Shown here piece by piece: positions 8,730-18,320 of a stretch of 64,000 nt of DNA. Within the stretch, counting starts at the first letter, position 1, and each line of letters opens with the position of its first letter. Made by a program: the position numbers and the translations under genes. Where the stretch lies: assembly GCA_022790855.1 (NCBI GenBank), contig JAAVYA010000030.1, positions 20,009-84,008 on the forward strand. The letters run 5' to 3'. This DNA is from Lachnospiraceae bacterium (lineage in GTDB: Bacteria > Bacillota > Clostridia > Lachnospirales > Lachnospiraceae). The notes beneath the pieces are model-generated. The model saw only the letters and a list, made by a program, of their open reading frames with translations, searched no databases and was not told where the DNA came from.

Positions 8730-8787
8730 CTATCTTTATCTTCTGATAACCTCCATCACAATACCCGTTTTACAAATAGGAGGTTCT

Positions 8788-9672
8788 ATGACTTACGAAT
8801 TGTTTAAAGCTTCTCTCTTAGAAGAACTGAAAGGGCATTTTCCGCCGGATACTGCCATCACCGTCCAATCGATTCCCCGCAACAACCAGCCTCGCCTAGA
8901 GGGCCTGACCATTTTAGAAAAAGGATTAAACATTGCGCCTACCATCTATATTCAGACGTATTATGAGAAAATGGAATCCCAGAAATGGGACTTTTCCCAA
9001 GCCTACCGCCATATCCTAGAGGATTATTACGCCTATCGTCCCCAAGAATCTATAGATGTTTCTTTTTTTCAGGAATTCTCCCATGTTCAAGACAGGATTA
9101 TGTTTCAATTGATCCATGCGGAAAGGAACCAGGAATTGTTAAAACAGATTCCCCACATTCCTTTCCTGGATCTCGCCATTGTGTTTTATTGTTTGATTTT
9201 TTCCGAACCTGCCAAAAGCGCCACCATACTAATTCAAAACAGCCACTTGAAGCTCTGGGGAATCGACGTCCCAAAGCTGCGGGAACTGGCCGGGAAAAAT
9301 ACTCCTGAATGGATGGAAGCAAGCTGTGAACCCTTGTCCCGGCTTCTGTCTGGTTTTCCATTGGAAGGACAACCTCTCTGCCCCTCTCCTCTCCCCATAT
9401 ATGTGCTGACAAACCGGCAACGGTTCCATGGCGCCGCATGTCTCTTATATCAGGATTTCATTTTTCAGTTATCAAAAAAATTCCGGTCTGATTTCTATAT
9501 AATACCCAGCAGCATTCATGAAGTACTGTTGATTCCGGCAACCTCAGAAATGGAGCCGGCTATGTTTAATCAGATGATCCGGGAAGTAAATGAAACGCAG
9601 CTGGAACCGGACGAAATTCTTTCTGACCATGTATACTACTATGACCGCAGCAAGCGGGAGCTCTCTTTCTAA
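8788..9672 (+). CDS. DUF5688-like protein of unknown function
   Basis: 294 residues from the ATG at 8788, preceded by TAGGAGG at an ideal distance; the longer upstream frame runs through the pot terminator and is rejected. No signal peptide or clear membrane helix. The text (MTYELFKASLLEELKGHFPP, PTIYIQTYYEK, NRQRFHGAACLLY, YIIPSSIHEVLLIPA) resembles the DUF5688 family, abundant in Lachnospiraceae and often present in several copies per genome. The segment after NRQ (phage-like LYQDFI) and the terminal DEILSDHVYYYDR are usual hallmarks. The function is not known. It converges with spo0A. Confidence 0.7.
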   Translation: MTYELFKASLLEELKGHFPPDTAITVQSIPRNNQPRLEGLTILEKGLNIAPTIYIQTYYEKMESQKWDFSQAYRHILEDYYAYRPQESIDVSFFQEFSHVQDRIMFQLIHAERNQELLKQIPHIPFLDLAIVFYCLIFSEPAKSATILIQNSHLKLWGIDVPKLRELAGKNTPEWMEASCEPLSRLLSGFPLEGQPLCPSPLPIYVLTNRQRFHGAACLLYQDFIFQLSKKFRSDFYIIPSSIHEVLLIPATSEMEPAMFNQMIREVNETQLEPDEILSDHVYYYDRSKRELSF

Positions 9673-9686
9673 TCCTTCCCGAGCCT

Positions 9687-10487
9687 TCAGGTACGCTTCT
9701 TATATTCTAACCGGATCTTGTCCGCGATCAATGCAATAAATTCGGAATTGGTGGGCTTACCTTTGCCATTATTGATGGTATAGCCAAATAATTCATCAAT
9801 AGTATCCATCTTGCCTCTGCTCCATGCCACCTCAATGGCATGGCGGATGGCCCGTTCTACCCGGCTGGGCGTCGTTTGGTATTTCTTGGCAATGGTAGGA
9901 TACAAAATCTTGGTAATGGAATTGAGCATTTCAATATCCATCACAGACATGATAATCGCTTCCCGCAAATATTGATACCCTTTGATATGGGCGGGAACCC
10001 CGATTTCATGGATGATCCCGGTTACTTCGCTCTCTAAATTCCGCTCTGTATATTCTTCCTGTTTTTCATAGGCATTGATCTTTTTGATTTCTCCTGCCAA
10101 ACGGTTACTGCGTTTCTTTACATATTTAATCCTGCTTAAAACCGTATCGTTATCAAAGGGTTTCATAATATAATAATCTGCTCCCAGAGCAAAGGCATCT
10201 TCTGTAATTTTTTCCTGGCCTATGGCGCTGATCATGATGAACGCCGGATGCTTTTTGATATTCCTGTCATTTTTTATCTTATCCATGACGCTCAAACCAT
10301 CCAATTTAGGCATGACAATATCTAAAAGCACCACATCCGGCTCCTTATCCTTTATCATACCGTACGCTTCTTCTCCATCCTTCGCTGTACCTACCACCTG
10401 TAATTCGTCATCACTTTTTATAATATTGCTTAATAAGTGTAACATTCTTTCGTTGTCATCTGCTATTGCCACGTTCAGCTTATCCAT
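9687..10487 (-). CDS. spo0A: Sporulation master regulator Spo0A
   Basis: 266 residues. The receiver domain (1-125) has phospho-acceptor Asp in [13 protein letters not shown] and the Lys of YIMKPFDN. The C-terminal DNA-binding domain holds the diagnostic segments [20 protein letters not shown] and [20 protein letters not shown]. When phosphorylated it binds 0A boxes and commits the cell to sporulation. Three 0A-box-like sites lie in its own upstream region. The normal upstream neighbour spoIVB is 3.4 kb away, separated by accessory genes. Confidence 0.98.
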   Translation of the reverse strand: MDKLNVAIADDNERMLHLLSNIIKSDDELQVVGTAKDGEEAYGMIKDKEPDVVLLDIVMPKLDGLSVMDKIKNDRNIKKHPAFIMISAIGQEKITEDAFALGADYYIMKPFDNDTVLSRIKYVKKRSNRLAGEIKKINAYEKQEEYTERNLESEVTGIIHEIGVPAHIKGYQYLREAIIMSVMDIEMLNSITKILYPTIAKKYQTTPSRVERAIRHAIEVAWSRGKMDTIDELFGYTINNGKGKPTNSEFIALIADKIRLEYKKRT

Positions 10488-10543
10488 TCTGGAAACCTCC
10501 TGCTACTTTTTATGATAAATTCTCAAAAAACGAAACTATTTGT

Positions 10544-10702
10544 ATTATAATTCTAAGTGCTGTTGGATTCAATAGAAAACTTTCTCATTCCTTCGACATT
10601 TTTTGACTTTTCTGTAATCTGCTCTTGCTATTTGTCAAAAGTTCTCGTTTCCTTTGAGCGCTTTCCCATAGTAACTGGAAGACCCTTTGTTTTTTTGTCG
10701 AA
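10544..10702 (-). promoter_or_regulatory. spo0A promoter with three 0A-box-like sites
   Basis: Minus strand: -35 TTGAAT (10567-10572), 17-bp spacer, -10 TATAAT (10544-10549). Upstream are 0A-box-like sequences: AATGTCGAA on the minus strand (10592-10600), TTTGTCAAA (10631-10639) and TTTGTCGAA (10694-10702) on the plus strand. The 0A-box core is TGTCGAA, so Spo0A autoregulation is likely. Several GTTCTC hexamers also occur between 10640 and 10760. This 290-bp gap holds no gene. Confidence 0.65.
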
Positions 10703-10777
10703 GGCGGTCGTTAATTTTCAAGTTCTCAAAATGCGTTCTCATACGTTCTCGGACACTTTTTGGCATATGAGCGCCTT

Positions 10778-13093
10778 TTATAAGATTTCTTCCAAACAAA
10801 TTTTCTCTCTTGCCGGCAGGTCTACTTCCTGCTCATTCCCCTCTTTGATCCGGATTGTAAGAATCCGACTTTTTTCGCTTTTAAGAGTAATCATAACTTT
10901 TTCTTTTTGCCATTGGATTCCCACAACAATTCCTCCTCTGGCCCTCAATCCTCTGACAGAGCCCTCCTCCCAATGGGACGGCAGCGCCGGCAGAATATGG
11001 AGCATCCCTTCATGGCTCTGCAGCAGCGCTTCTGCCACTCCTGCCGTATATCCGAAGTTGCCGTCGATCTGATAAGGAGGATGGGCGCACAGCAGATTGG
11101 GGTATAGGCCTCCTTTGTGGAGATTCTCCGGCTGATGGGCATCCACCAGGGAAAACAGTTTCCCTATCATCTTTCCCACAGAAACTCCGTCTTTTAATCT
11201 GGCCCGCTGCAGCATCTTCCACGCCAGGCTCCATCCTGTTCCTTCCTCTCCCCGGCCATCCAGGGAAATACGGGCTGCCTGCATAAGCTTAGGTGTTGCC
11301 CTTCCAATGCCACTTCCCGGATGCAGCTCATAGAGATGGGATAGGTGTCTGTGATGGATATCCGCTTCTTTTAGTTCTTCGTTCCATTCTAAAATCTGGC
11401 CTTCGCTTCCTATTTCAATGGGAACCATCTGTTCCAACACTTCCTCGGCTTTGCAGCTTAAATCATCTTCCCGGCCCAATATCTTTACGCACCGGAGATA
11501 ATTACGGAACAAATTCCGAAGAATGGCATTCTCATTTTCACTATAATAAGCCACGGATACCTTCTGTCCCTGATGCAGGAACTCATTTTCAGGAGAAGTG
11601 GCCGGCGTCAAGGCATACCCTTTTTTCGTCTTAGAGACTGCATGAACGCCAAACAGCACATTTTCCCGTAGGATAGGATAAATGCGCTCCAAATACGCTC
11701 TTTTTTCCTGGAACAAATAGTGATCAAACAGCTCGTTGCACAGCCAGGCATAGCCCATGGGCCAAAAATTCCACATAGCTTTGCCATTGGCGGGAGAGGT
11801 TTTACGCCAAAGGTCTACATTATGGAAGGCACAGGCTCCCTCCAATCCAAAATAAGCTCTGGCTGTCTGTTTTCCATCCTCCAGCATTTCCCTGCACAGT
11901 TCCACCAGAGGCTCTTCCATTTCTCCCAGCCCGCAAACGCCGGTCATCCAATAATTCATCTGGGTATTGATATTAATGGTGTAATCACAAAACCAGGGCG
12001 GGATGCTTTCTTTATTCCAAATTCCCTGAAGGTTTGCCGCCTGCGTCCCTGGGCGAGAGGAAGAAATCAGCAGATAGCGTCCATAATGGAACAGCAATTC
12101 TTCCAATCCCCGATCTTGTTTCCCTTGTCCCCGATCCGAAAGCCGCTGCTTCACATCCGTCTCTTCCGGGACATCCTGGGGCAAACAGAAAGAAACACGT
12201 TGAAAGTATTGCCCGTATTCCCTTTGATGCTCCTGTCGAATTTTGTCATACCCCTTCTGAAGTTCGGATAGATCTTTCTTAATAGATTCTTTTGGATCTA
12301 CCCCTTCCAAAACCGGATGCTTCCTATAGCCACTAAAGCTGGAACGGATTGCAAGATACAAGACAAGATCCCTGGCTCCGGAAATCTCCAGGCCGTCTTC
12401 CCAGGCCTCCATAGACTGGAAATCTCCTTCTACTTTCCCCCAGCCCTCATAACTCATTCCCATATATTGGGGTTTATCAGAAAATGCAGGAACCGCTTTC
12501 TCCGTTCCTACTTCTCCTTTAAAAAAAGGGTTCCTTCCGGGGCAGCGTCCCACAGCCCGCAATACTCCTGGTTCATAAACAGCCTCTGTCAGATATCCGC
12601 CCTGGAATCCGAATTTTACGTGCAACGGCTCCTCTGATTGAATACGGTAAACAAGAAGCTGACTTGGCTGGCTGATCAAGCAGGTCCTTACCACATGATT
12701 TTCCCCGCAAGTATAGGAAACCGTGACTTCTGCCGTGTCCAAATCCAGCCAGCGATGGTATTCCCCAACGGGCCCTTGGTTTTTAAATTCTATGATAAGA
12801 TTCCCGAAGGGGACATACATCTGCGTATCCGAAACCTTGCCGAAGGCTTTCTCTGCCTTCTCTGTCGCTTTCTTATATTCTCCCGCCTCAGCAAGGCTGC
12901 GGATTTCTTCCAAATATCCTGCTTCCATTGTTGTCTGGTCTTGAACGGGGTATCCGGACCATAAGGTATCTTCATTCAATGCCAGCGTTTCTTTTTCAAT
13001 GCCGCCGAATACGGCGGCTCCCATGCGGCCGTTGCCAAGAATCAGGGCTTCCTGCCAGTTGTGTGCCGGCTGGTTAAAAAACATTTTTTTCAT
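10778..13093 (-). CDS. GH95 alpha-L-fucosidase, intracellular
   Basis: 771 residues from the ATG at 13091-13093, preceded by GGGAGGG; the frame extends five codons further to a TTG that lies in that ribosome binding site and is rejected. Family GH95 features: N-terminal [19 protein letters not shown] with NEDTLWSG, the active-site region [11 protein letters not shown], the segment [10 protein letters not shown] around the catalytic Glu, [13 protein letters not shown], and [12 protein letters not shown] near residue 675 with the catalytic Asp. GH95 enzymes mainly remove alpha-1,2-linked L-fucose from glycans. There is no signal peptide, so it acts on imported oligosaccharides. Freed fucose could feed the microcompartment locus 15 kb away. 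Exact linkage is not predictable. Confidence 0.9.
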   Translation of the reverse strand: MKKMFFNQPAHNWQEALILGNGRMGAAVFGGIEKETLALNEDTLWSGYPVQDQTTMEAGYLEEIRSLAEAGEYKKATEKAEKAFGKVSDTQMYVPFGNLIIEFKNQGPVGEYHRWLDLDTAEVTVSYTCGENHVVRTCLISQPSQLLVYRIQSEEPLHVKFGFQGGYLTEAVYEPGVLRAVGRCPGRNPFFKGEVGTEKAVPAFSDKPQYMGMSYEGWGKVEGDFQSMEAWEDGLEISGARDLVLYLAIRSSFSGYRKHPVLEGVDPKESIKKDLSELQKGYDKIRQEHQREYGQYFQRVSFCLPQDVPEETDVKQRLSDRGQGKQDRGLEELLFHYGRYLLISSSRPGTQAANLQGIWNKESIPPWFCDYTININTQMNYWMTGVCGLGEMEEPLVELCREMLEDGKQTARAYFGLEGACAFHNVDLWRKTSPANGKAMWNFWPMGYAWLCNELFDHYLFQEKRAYLERIYPILRENVLFGVHAVSKTKKGYALTPATSPENEFLHQGQKVSVAYYSENENAILRNLFRNYLRCVKILGREDDLSCKAEEVLEQMVPIEIGSEGQILEWNEELKEADIHHRHLSHLYELHPGSGIGRATPKLMQAARISLDGRGEEGTGWSLAWKMLQRARLKDGVSVGKMIGKLFSLVDAHQPENLHKGGLYPNLLCAHPPYQIDGNFGYTAGVAEALLQSHEGMLHILPALPSHWEEGSVRGLRARGGIVVGIQWQKEKVMITLKSEKSRILTIRIKEGNEQEVDLPAREKICLEEIL

Positions 13094-13125
13094 AGTATTC
13101 CCTCCCAAAACTTTTACCCATTTTT

Positions 13126-13387
13126 TTATTCCACATTCTTTAGCGCCCTTTCCATCGGTATCTTTTTGAGCCTCCGGAAATCAAACGCCATGACCATCAG
13201 GTAGCCACTCAAGATAAACACAAATATCTTCGTATATCCAGCCAATGCAATCCAAAACGGAAACCATCCGCTGAATCCCGCCATAATCGCCTTCCACGCC
13301 TGCGTCATTATATGCACACCCAAACATGTACTGACAACAAAAGTTCATCCATATCAAAGGGATCTGCGTCAGCTTCTTATTATTCAT
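13126..13387 (-). pseudogene. Remnant of an FtsX-like ABC permease (C-terminal end)
   Basis: Two overlapping frames together spell the end of a BceB/MacB-type permease. One frame carries LTQIPLIWMNFCCQYMFGCA; the other carries [20 protein letters not shown] followed by ALKNVE, the typical FtsX-family C-terminus. A frameshift separates them, and the rest of the permease (several hundred residues) and its ATPase are absent. It lies directly upstream of the fucosidase gene and is probably dead. Confidence 0.65.
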
Positions 13388-13393
13388 GAAGAA

Positions 13394-13672
13394 TTATGTA
13401 TAAGCTTCAAGTATATGTATAAGCGCACTCGCGCTGCTGCTGTGCGACCGCTCCAGAATTACATTGCAGCGTTCTGATTCAGCTACTGCACAGCGTACCA
13501 TTTTGTGGGATGCCGTTGCCGTGAACAGAATCATCAAATCTGGCCTGCCAATTTGATTGCTTAAATCTGACCTCATTTTTGTAAACACTTTTGACTTATG
13601 GCTGTATTTTTTGCAAATCTCTTTATACCTGTTTTCCATCCTTTCATGTCCACCTATGATTACTATACTCAT
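13394..13672 (-). CDS. DUF2325-domain protein
   Basis: 92 residues: MSIVIIGGHERMENRYKEIC, then RPDLMILFTATASHKMV, then a SHSSSASALIHIL tail. These match DUF2325, a small Rossmann-like domain common in Lachnospiraceae, often near ferrous iron transport genes; its biochemical role is not established. AAAGGAG precedes the ATG. It sits between the permease remnant and spoIVB. The 218-bp gap upstream contains TTGACT and an AGTTAG/CTAACC inverted repeat (13797-13814) that might be an operator. Confidence 0.8.
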   Translation of the reverse strand: MSIVIIGGHERMENRYKEICKKYSHKSKVFTKMRSDLSNQIGRPDLMILFTATASHKMVRCAVAESERCNVILERSHSSSASALIHILEAYT

Positions 13673-13890
13673 TTTACAGCTCCTTTCCTAGCTTAACTAC
13701 TGCTACCCACAGTGAACTCATATACACTGCGGGCAGTCAATAGTGTTAAAATACGCTCTAGGCACCGCACGATTCTCCCTGCCTTTAGAACTTTTTGGTT
13801 AGTTATTGCTAACTTTTATTAGATGGTAGCACAATCTTACATTCCTTGTCAAGGAATTCTGTATATATTTTATTTCTATCTTTCCAAACT

Positions 13891-15162
13891 TCACCTCCCC
13901 AGCATATTCTCAATAAAAATCCCATACCCCTTCGTAGAATCCTGAATAAACACATGGGTCACAGCGCCAACGAGCTTGCCGTTCTGGAGGATGGGGCTGC
14001 CGCTCATCCCCTGGACAATCCCTCCGGTAAGGTTCAGCAATTCCTCATCCACCACCTGAAACTGAATTCCCTTGTTTTCGCTTTCACTGTTAAAATCCAG
14101 AGACGTAATCTCTATCTTATATTCCCGCCGTTCTCCGGAAACAGAGCTGATAATGGTGGCAGGCCCAGGTTCCATCTCCTGTTTCAGGCCAATGTGCACA
14201 AAAGGTTCCGACTGCAATCCCTCAGGCACCTGGTTCAGCCTGCCGTAAATCCCGGACTCGGAATTGCCGGCTACGGTTCCCATACAATGTCTTGCCTCAT
14301 AATCGATGACCCCTGACAATTCTCCAGGCTTTCCCTTTTCTCCCCGGGTAATTCCTATAATTTTTGTCTCATATAAAAGTCCCTCTCCTAACTGTATCAT
14401 TGTGCTGGTATCCACATCGCTTACGGGATGGCCCAGGGCGCCGTACTCCATATTCGACGTATAATAAGTCATGGTTCCTACCCCCGCCATATCGTCCCGG
14501 ACCCAGACGCCGATTTTATATTCTTCTTCTCCCGTTTGAACCGGGGAAACACGGATTTGGGTATACTCCCCGTTTCGCACAAGGCCGAGCACCACATCGG
14601 AAGTTCCATACTTGTTTACTTTTTCAATTAATTCTTCCTTTGTCGTAACTGCTTCCCCGTTCACGGTCTTGATATAATCCCCGCTTTTTACCAAATGATA
14701 AGCCGGTTCATAATTCATGCCGTCTATCCCGGTGACGGTCCCTGTCCCGATCGCCAGGATTCCGTCTGTTTTTACATAAATACCAATGGGAATCCCGCAG
14801 GGAACCACCATTTCTTCATTAATAACCTCTACATCCACTTCCTTAAAGGAAAAAATTCCAAATAATTTACAAACGATGGAAAAATTTCCTTCCTGGGAAG
14901 ATTTTAAGGTAAAAGCCTGATTCATATCGATGCGGATTTCCTCGGAGGATACTTTCGGGCTTTGATTGACCAAGACTTCTGCTTTACTACCGTTTAGCTC
15001 TCCGGTTACCGGAACTTTTAAATCAAAGGTTTCTTCCCTTCCTGCAACGATGCGGATCTTGTCGGGAACCGACTGGCTCATCAAATAAAAAGAAAAAATG
15101 CAGATGAACACCAACCCTGCAAAGGCCAGCCATCTGCACCGTTTCTGAAACTTTCTGTACAT
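13891..15162 (-). CDS. spoIVB: SpoIVB serine peptidase (S55), sporulation checkpoint
   Basis: 423 residues. An N-terminal membrane anchor (WLAFAGLVFICIFSFYLM) is followed by a PDZ domain (AYHLVKSGDYIKTVNGEAVT, about 150-205) and a peptidase domain with the His of GALGHPVSDVDT and the Ser of VQGMSGSPILQNGKLVGAVTH near residue 380. It is secreted from the forespore into the intermembrane space and triggers pro-sigma-K processing. It is 133 bp downstream of recN, the usual order, but spo0A does not follow directly. Confidence 0.96.
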   Translation of the reverse strand: MYRKFQKRCRWLAFAGLVFICIFSFYLMSQSVPDKIRIVAGREETFDLKVPVTGELNGSKAEVLVNQSPKVSSEEIRIDMNQAFTLKSSQEGNFSIVCKLFGIFSFKEVDVEVINEEMVVPCGIPIGIYVKTDGILAIGTGTVTGIDGMNYEPAYHLVKSGDYIKTVNGEAVTTKEELIEKVNKYGTSDVVLGLVRNGEYTQIRVSPVQTGEEEYKIGVWVRDDMAGVGTMTYYTSNMEYGALGHPVSDVDTSTMIQLGEGLLYETKIIGITRGEKGKPGELSGVIDYEARHCMGTVAGNSESGIYGRLNQVPEGLQSEPFVHIGLKQEMEPGPATIISSVSGERREYKIEITSLDFNSESENKGIQFQVVDEELLNLTGGIVQGMSGSPILQNGKLVGAVTHVFIQDSTKGYGIFIENMLGR

Positions 15163-15295
15163 TCCTTCACATTCCTTTCCGGGCAGGCAAATGCCTTATT
15201 TTTGCAGCAAGCCCAAAGCCTGCGGCAACTTTTTTTCATTTCCACCCTTTAGTATGCGAAGATAATGAGAATTCAATCTGGATTTTTTTAACTTC

Positions 15296-16981
15296 TTAAC
15301 TCTTTTTTTTCTTTACCGCCAAAGCCAGCTCTTTCATCTCCCTGGCGCTTTTTTCCACCGTATCCGTCACCTTGACGCCGCCGATCATTCTGGCAAGCTC
15401 TCCGATGCTTTCCTCCTGGGAAAGGGGTTTGATGGTAGAAATGGTGGTTTGATCCACCACGGATTTCTCTATGAGATAATGATGGTCCGCCATCGCGGCA
15501 ATCTGGGGAAGATGGGTAATACAGATCACTTGATGGTTTTTTCCGATTACGTTCATTTTCTCAGCCACCATTTGGGCCGTCCTTCCACTGATTCCCGTAT
15601 CAATTTCATCAAAAATCATAGTCTCAATCAAATCGTTTTCCGCTAAAATCGTTTTAATAGCCAGCATAATACGGCTTAATTCTCCGCCGGAAGCCACTTT
15701 TCCCAAGGGCTTTACAGGTTCTCCAGGATTCGTAGATATTAAAAACCGGGCTTCATCTGTTCCATTGGCCGTATAGTCTTCTGTTTTGGAAAATTCCATC
15801 GTAAAAGATACATCCAAAAAATTCAGTTCCGACAAAGACTGGGTTACTTGTTCCGTCAAGGCTTTCGCCTGTTTTTTACGGATTCTGGAAACCTTTTCGC
15901 AAAGATCCCGCAATTTATCTTCGGAAGTTTTTTCCTTCCGGCTTAACTCTTCCAGATAGCTTTCGTAATTTTTTAAAGTTTCATACCGTTTTTCTTTTTC
16001 CAATTTTTGTTCCAACATAGCTTCTATAGTACCGCCATACTTGGATTTCAAATGGTTTATGAGATCCAGGCGCTGCTGCACGTTTTCAAAATCTTCCTGG
16101 GAAAATTCCGCATCCGCCTGATAGGTAGAAAGCTCCCGGTTAAAATCATTTAACAGGCTGTCAATATCGGTAAGCTGCTGCACAAGCCCGTCAAGAGCGC
16201 CGTCATATTCCGCCACAGATAATAACTCTCTTAATGCCCGGCCAATCTGCTGGTCGGCCCCATCGCTTCCACCAGCCGTCAATTCATGACAAAGTCCCGC
16301 CGCCTCCAGAATCTTTCTCCCGTGAAGAAGACGTTTGTACTCTGTCTCTAATTCCTCATCCTCTCCAGGACAAAGAGAGGCTTCTTCCAATTCCTGGATT
16401 TCATATTCCAAAAAAGACAGTTCCCTGGCCCTTTGGCTTTCATCCGTCACCGCCTCTTCCATCTCTTTTTTCAAAGCTTGATGCTCCTGATAAGCCTGCT
16501 TCATGGCCTCTTTTTTGCCTTTGAAGGCATCCCTAGCATATTCGTCCAGAATCTCCAAATGTTTATGGGCATGGAGCAGGGACTGATGCTCATGCTGCCC
16601 GTGGATATCAATGAGCAAGGAGGCCGCCGCCCGCATTTTAGAAGCAGGCACACTCTCGGAATTGATGCGCCCCACGCTTCTTGCGGCCGTTATTTTCCGG
16701 GACATAATCACCTGCCCATCTTCTGGAAAAATATCCAGTTTCGCAAGCTGCTGCGCCTGGTATTCATTTTCCACGCCAAATACCAGTTCTACTAAGGCAT
16801 ACTCTGCGTTTTCCCTCAGCATCTCCTTTGGCACCTTCTCCCCCAGGGCAAGATTTAAGGAACCAATAATAATGGATTTCCCCGCCCCAGTTTCCCCAGA
16901 AAGGATATTCAGGCCTTCTTTGAATTCTACTTCTGTCTCTTCAATCAAAGCCAGATTTTTTACATGCAGATTTAATAACAT
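15296..16981 (-). CDS. recN: DNA repair protein RecN
   Basis: 561 residues, an SMC-like ATPase for double-strand break repair. Walker A LSGETGAGKSIIIGSLNLAL is near residue 28. A long coiled coil spans about 150-370. The signature LGKVASGGELSRIMLAIK and Walker B MIFDEIDTGISG follow. It starts 11 bp after argR, in the conserved nadK-argR-recN order. Confidence 0.97.
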   Translation of the reverse strand: MLLNLHVKNLALIEETEVEFKEGLNILSGETGAGKSIIIGSLNLALGEKVPKEMLRENAEYALVELVFGVENEYQAQQLAKLDIFPEDGQVIMSRKITAARSVGRINSESVPASKMRAAASLLIDIHGQHEHQSLLHAHKHLEILDEYARDAFKGKKEAMKQAYQEHQALKKEMEEAVTDESQRARELSFLEYEIQELEEASLCPGEDEELETEYKRLLHGRKILEAAGLCHELTAGGSDGADQQIGRALRELLSVAEYDGALDGLVQQLTDIDSLLNDFNRELSTYQADAEFSQEDFENVQQRLDLINHLKSKYGGTIEAMLEQKLEKEKRYETLKNYESYLEELSRKEKTSEDKLRDLCEKVSRIRKKQAKALTEQVTQSLSELNFLDVSFTMEFSKTEDYTANGTDEARFLISTNPGEPVKPLGKVASGGELSRIMLAIKTILAENDLIETMIFDEIDTGISGRTAQMVAEKMNVIGKNHQVICITHLPQIAAMADHHYLIEKSVVDQTTISTIKPLSQEESIGELARMIGGVKVTDTVEKSAREMKELALAVKKKKS

Positions 16982-16992
16982 TCCTTCTCCTT

Positions 16993-17451
16993 TTATTCTT
17001 TTAGGTCAATCATTTTTTGCAGCCGTCCCATCAGAGCTTTTGCCTCTTCCACAGAACGCACTGCGCACATGATCGTATCGTCTCCTGCAATGCTTCCTAC
17101 GATTTCATGGCAGTCCATATGGTCAAGAGCCGCCGCCACCGCCATGGCCATACCGGAAACGGTTTTCACCACCAGGATATTCTGGGCTGTCTCCATGGAC
17201 AGAAACCCTTCCCGAAACACCCTGGTATATTTCTCCGTCATCTCTGAATTGCTTTTGGCCAACGATACATATTTCTGCCTACCGTCCCCTTTGGAAACCT
17301 TTGTGAGATGGAGCTGGCGAATATCCCTGGATACCGTCGCCTGGGTTACAGGATAGCCTTCTGCCAGCAGTCTCTCCGACAATTCCTCCTGGGTCTCTAT
17401 GTCATATTTTTTGATCAGCTCCAAGATTTTTCCATGTCTTCTCGACTTCAT
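16993..17451 (-). CDS. argR: Arginine repressor ArgR
   Basis: 152 residues. The N-terminal winged helix contains TQEELSERLLAEGYPVTQAT then VSRDIRQLHLTKV; the C-terminal oligomerisation and arginine-binding domain contains SIAGDDTIMCAVRSVEEA. It represses arginine synthesis and activates catabolism with arginine as co-repressor. It is cotranscribed with nadK (11-bp gap) and recN. Confidence 0.96.
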   Translation of the reverse strand: MKSRRHGKILELIKKYDIETQEELSERLLAEGYPVTQATVSRDIRQLHLTKVSKGDGRQKYVSLAKSNSEMTEKYTRVFREGFLSMETAQNILVVKTVSGMAMAVAAALDHMDCHEIVGSIAGDDTIMCAVRSVEEAKALMGRLQKMIDLKE

Positions 17452-17462
17452 ACGATCACTCC

Positions 17463-18320
17463 TTACCTGGCATATTCCTGCATTTTTTTCCGCAAAATCT
17501 CAAGAAAACTGAGCCGGCTCAGCCTTAAAAAACGCATATTCTCCCGTGCCCTGCGTATTACGATACGGTCTCCCACCGCCACCCGAAAGGAAAGATCCCC
17601 GTCAAAACTGACTTCTGCTTCTTCATCCTCTTCCACACGCCTGGAGCCGATTTCAACTACCACCTCATCTTCGGCTCCCAGCACAATACTTTTGGAATTT
17701 AACGCATGGGGGCTGATGGGAGTAATCAATATCAGCTTTGCCTTGGGATCTACGATGGGGCCGCCGGCAGACATGCTGTAAGCGGTGGAGCCTGTAGGCG
17801 TAGCAATGATAATGCCGTCCGCACTGTAGGTATTTAAATATTCACCATTGACGTATATTATCAGATTCAATACCTGCAGCAGGCCGCTCCTATGGATGAC
17901 AATATCATTCAATGCAAGGTGAGGGCTGTGCTTTTCTCCTTTGCTCTCCCAGAATCCTCTTAACAGCATTCTCTCTTCCAGGGTATACGTACCGGCCATC
18001 AACTGATCAATGGCCGAAAACACATTATTTTCATCCAGCTCGCACAGATATCCGATATGTCCCCGGTTCACACCAAGAACCGGAAACTGACGCCCCACTA
18101 CGTCCCTGGCCGCCCGGATCAACGTACCGTCGCCTCCCACACAAAACACACACTCCGTATCCTTTGGTATCACCTCAGGGTCAAATCCCAGGCTGCCCGG
18201 GCTGCGGTTGGGCGCATACCCGCAGGTTCCTCCCCGTTTGAAGATGTACTCGTACATCTTCCTGGTAACTTTCAGCCCTTCATCCTTTTGCTCATTGGTT
18301 ATAATATAAAAATGCTTCAT
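17463..18320 (-). CDS. nadK: NAD kinase
   Basis: 285 residues; phosphorylates NAD to NADP. The GGDG motif is in CVGGDGTLIRAARDV near residue 63, the NE/D motif in LALNDIVIHRSG, and the glycine-rich SADGIIIATPTGSTAYSMSA near residue 170. Its ATG overlaps the tlyA stop (ATGA), indicating coupling. Confidence 0.97.
   Translation of the reverse strand: MKHFYIITNEQKDEGLKVTRKMYEYIFKRGGTCGYAPNRSPGSLGFDPEVIPKDTECVFCVGGDGTLIRAARDVVGRQFPVLGVNRGHIGYLCELDENNVFSAIDQLMAGTYTLEERMLLRGFWESKGEKHSPHLALNDIVIHRSGLLQVLNLIIYVNGEYLNTYSADGIIIATPTGSTAYSMSAGGPIVDPKAKLILITPISPHALNSKSIVLGAEDEVVVEIGSRRVEEDEEAEVSFDGDLSFRVAVGDRIVIRRARENMRFLRLSRLSFLEILRKKMQEYAR

Noticed and set aside
8635..8787. Longer start for the DUF5688-like protein
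   Set aside because: The extension covers the pot terminator; the ATG at 8788 has an ideal TAGGAGG site.
13094..13108. TTG start for the GH95 enzyme
   Set aside because: It lies within the GGGAGGG ribosome binding site of the better ATG at 13093.
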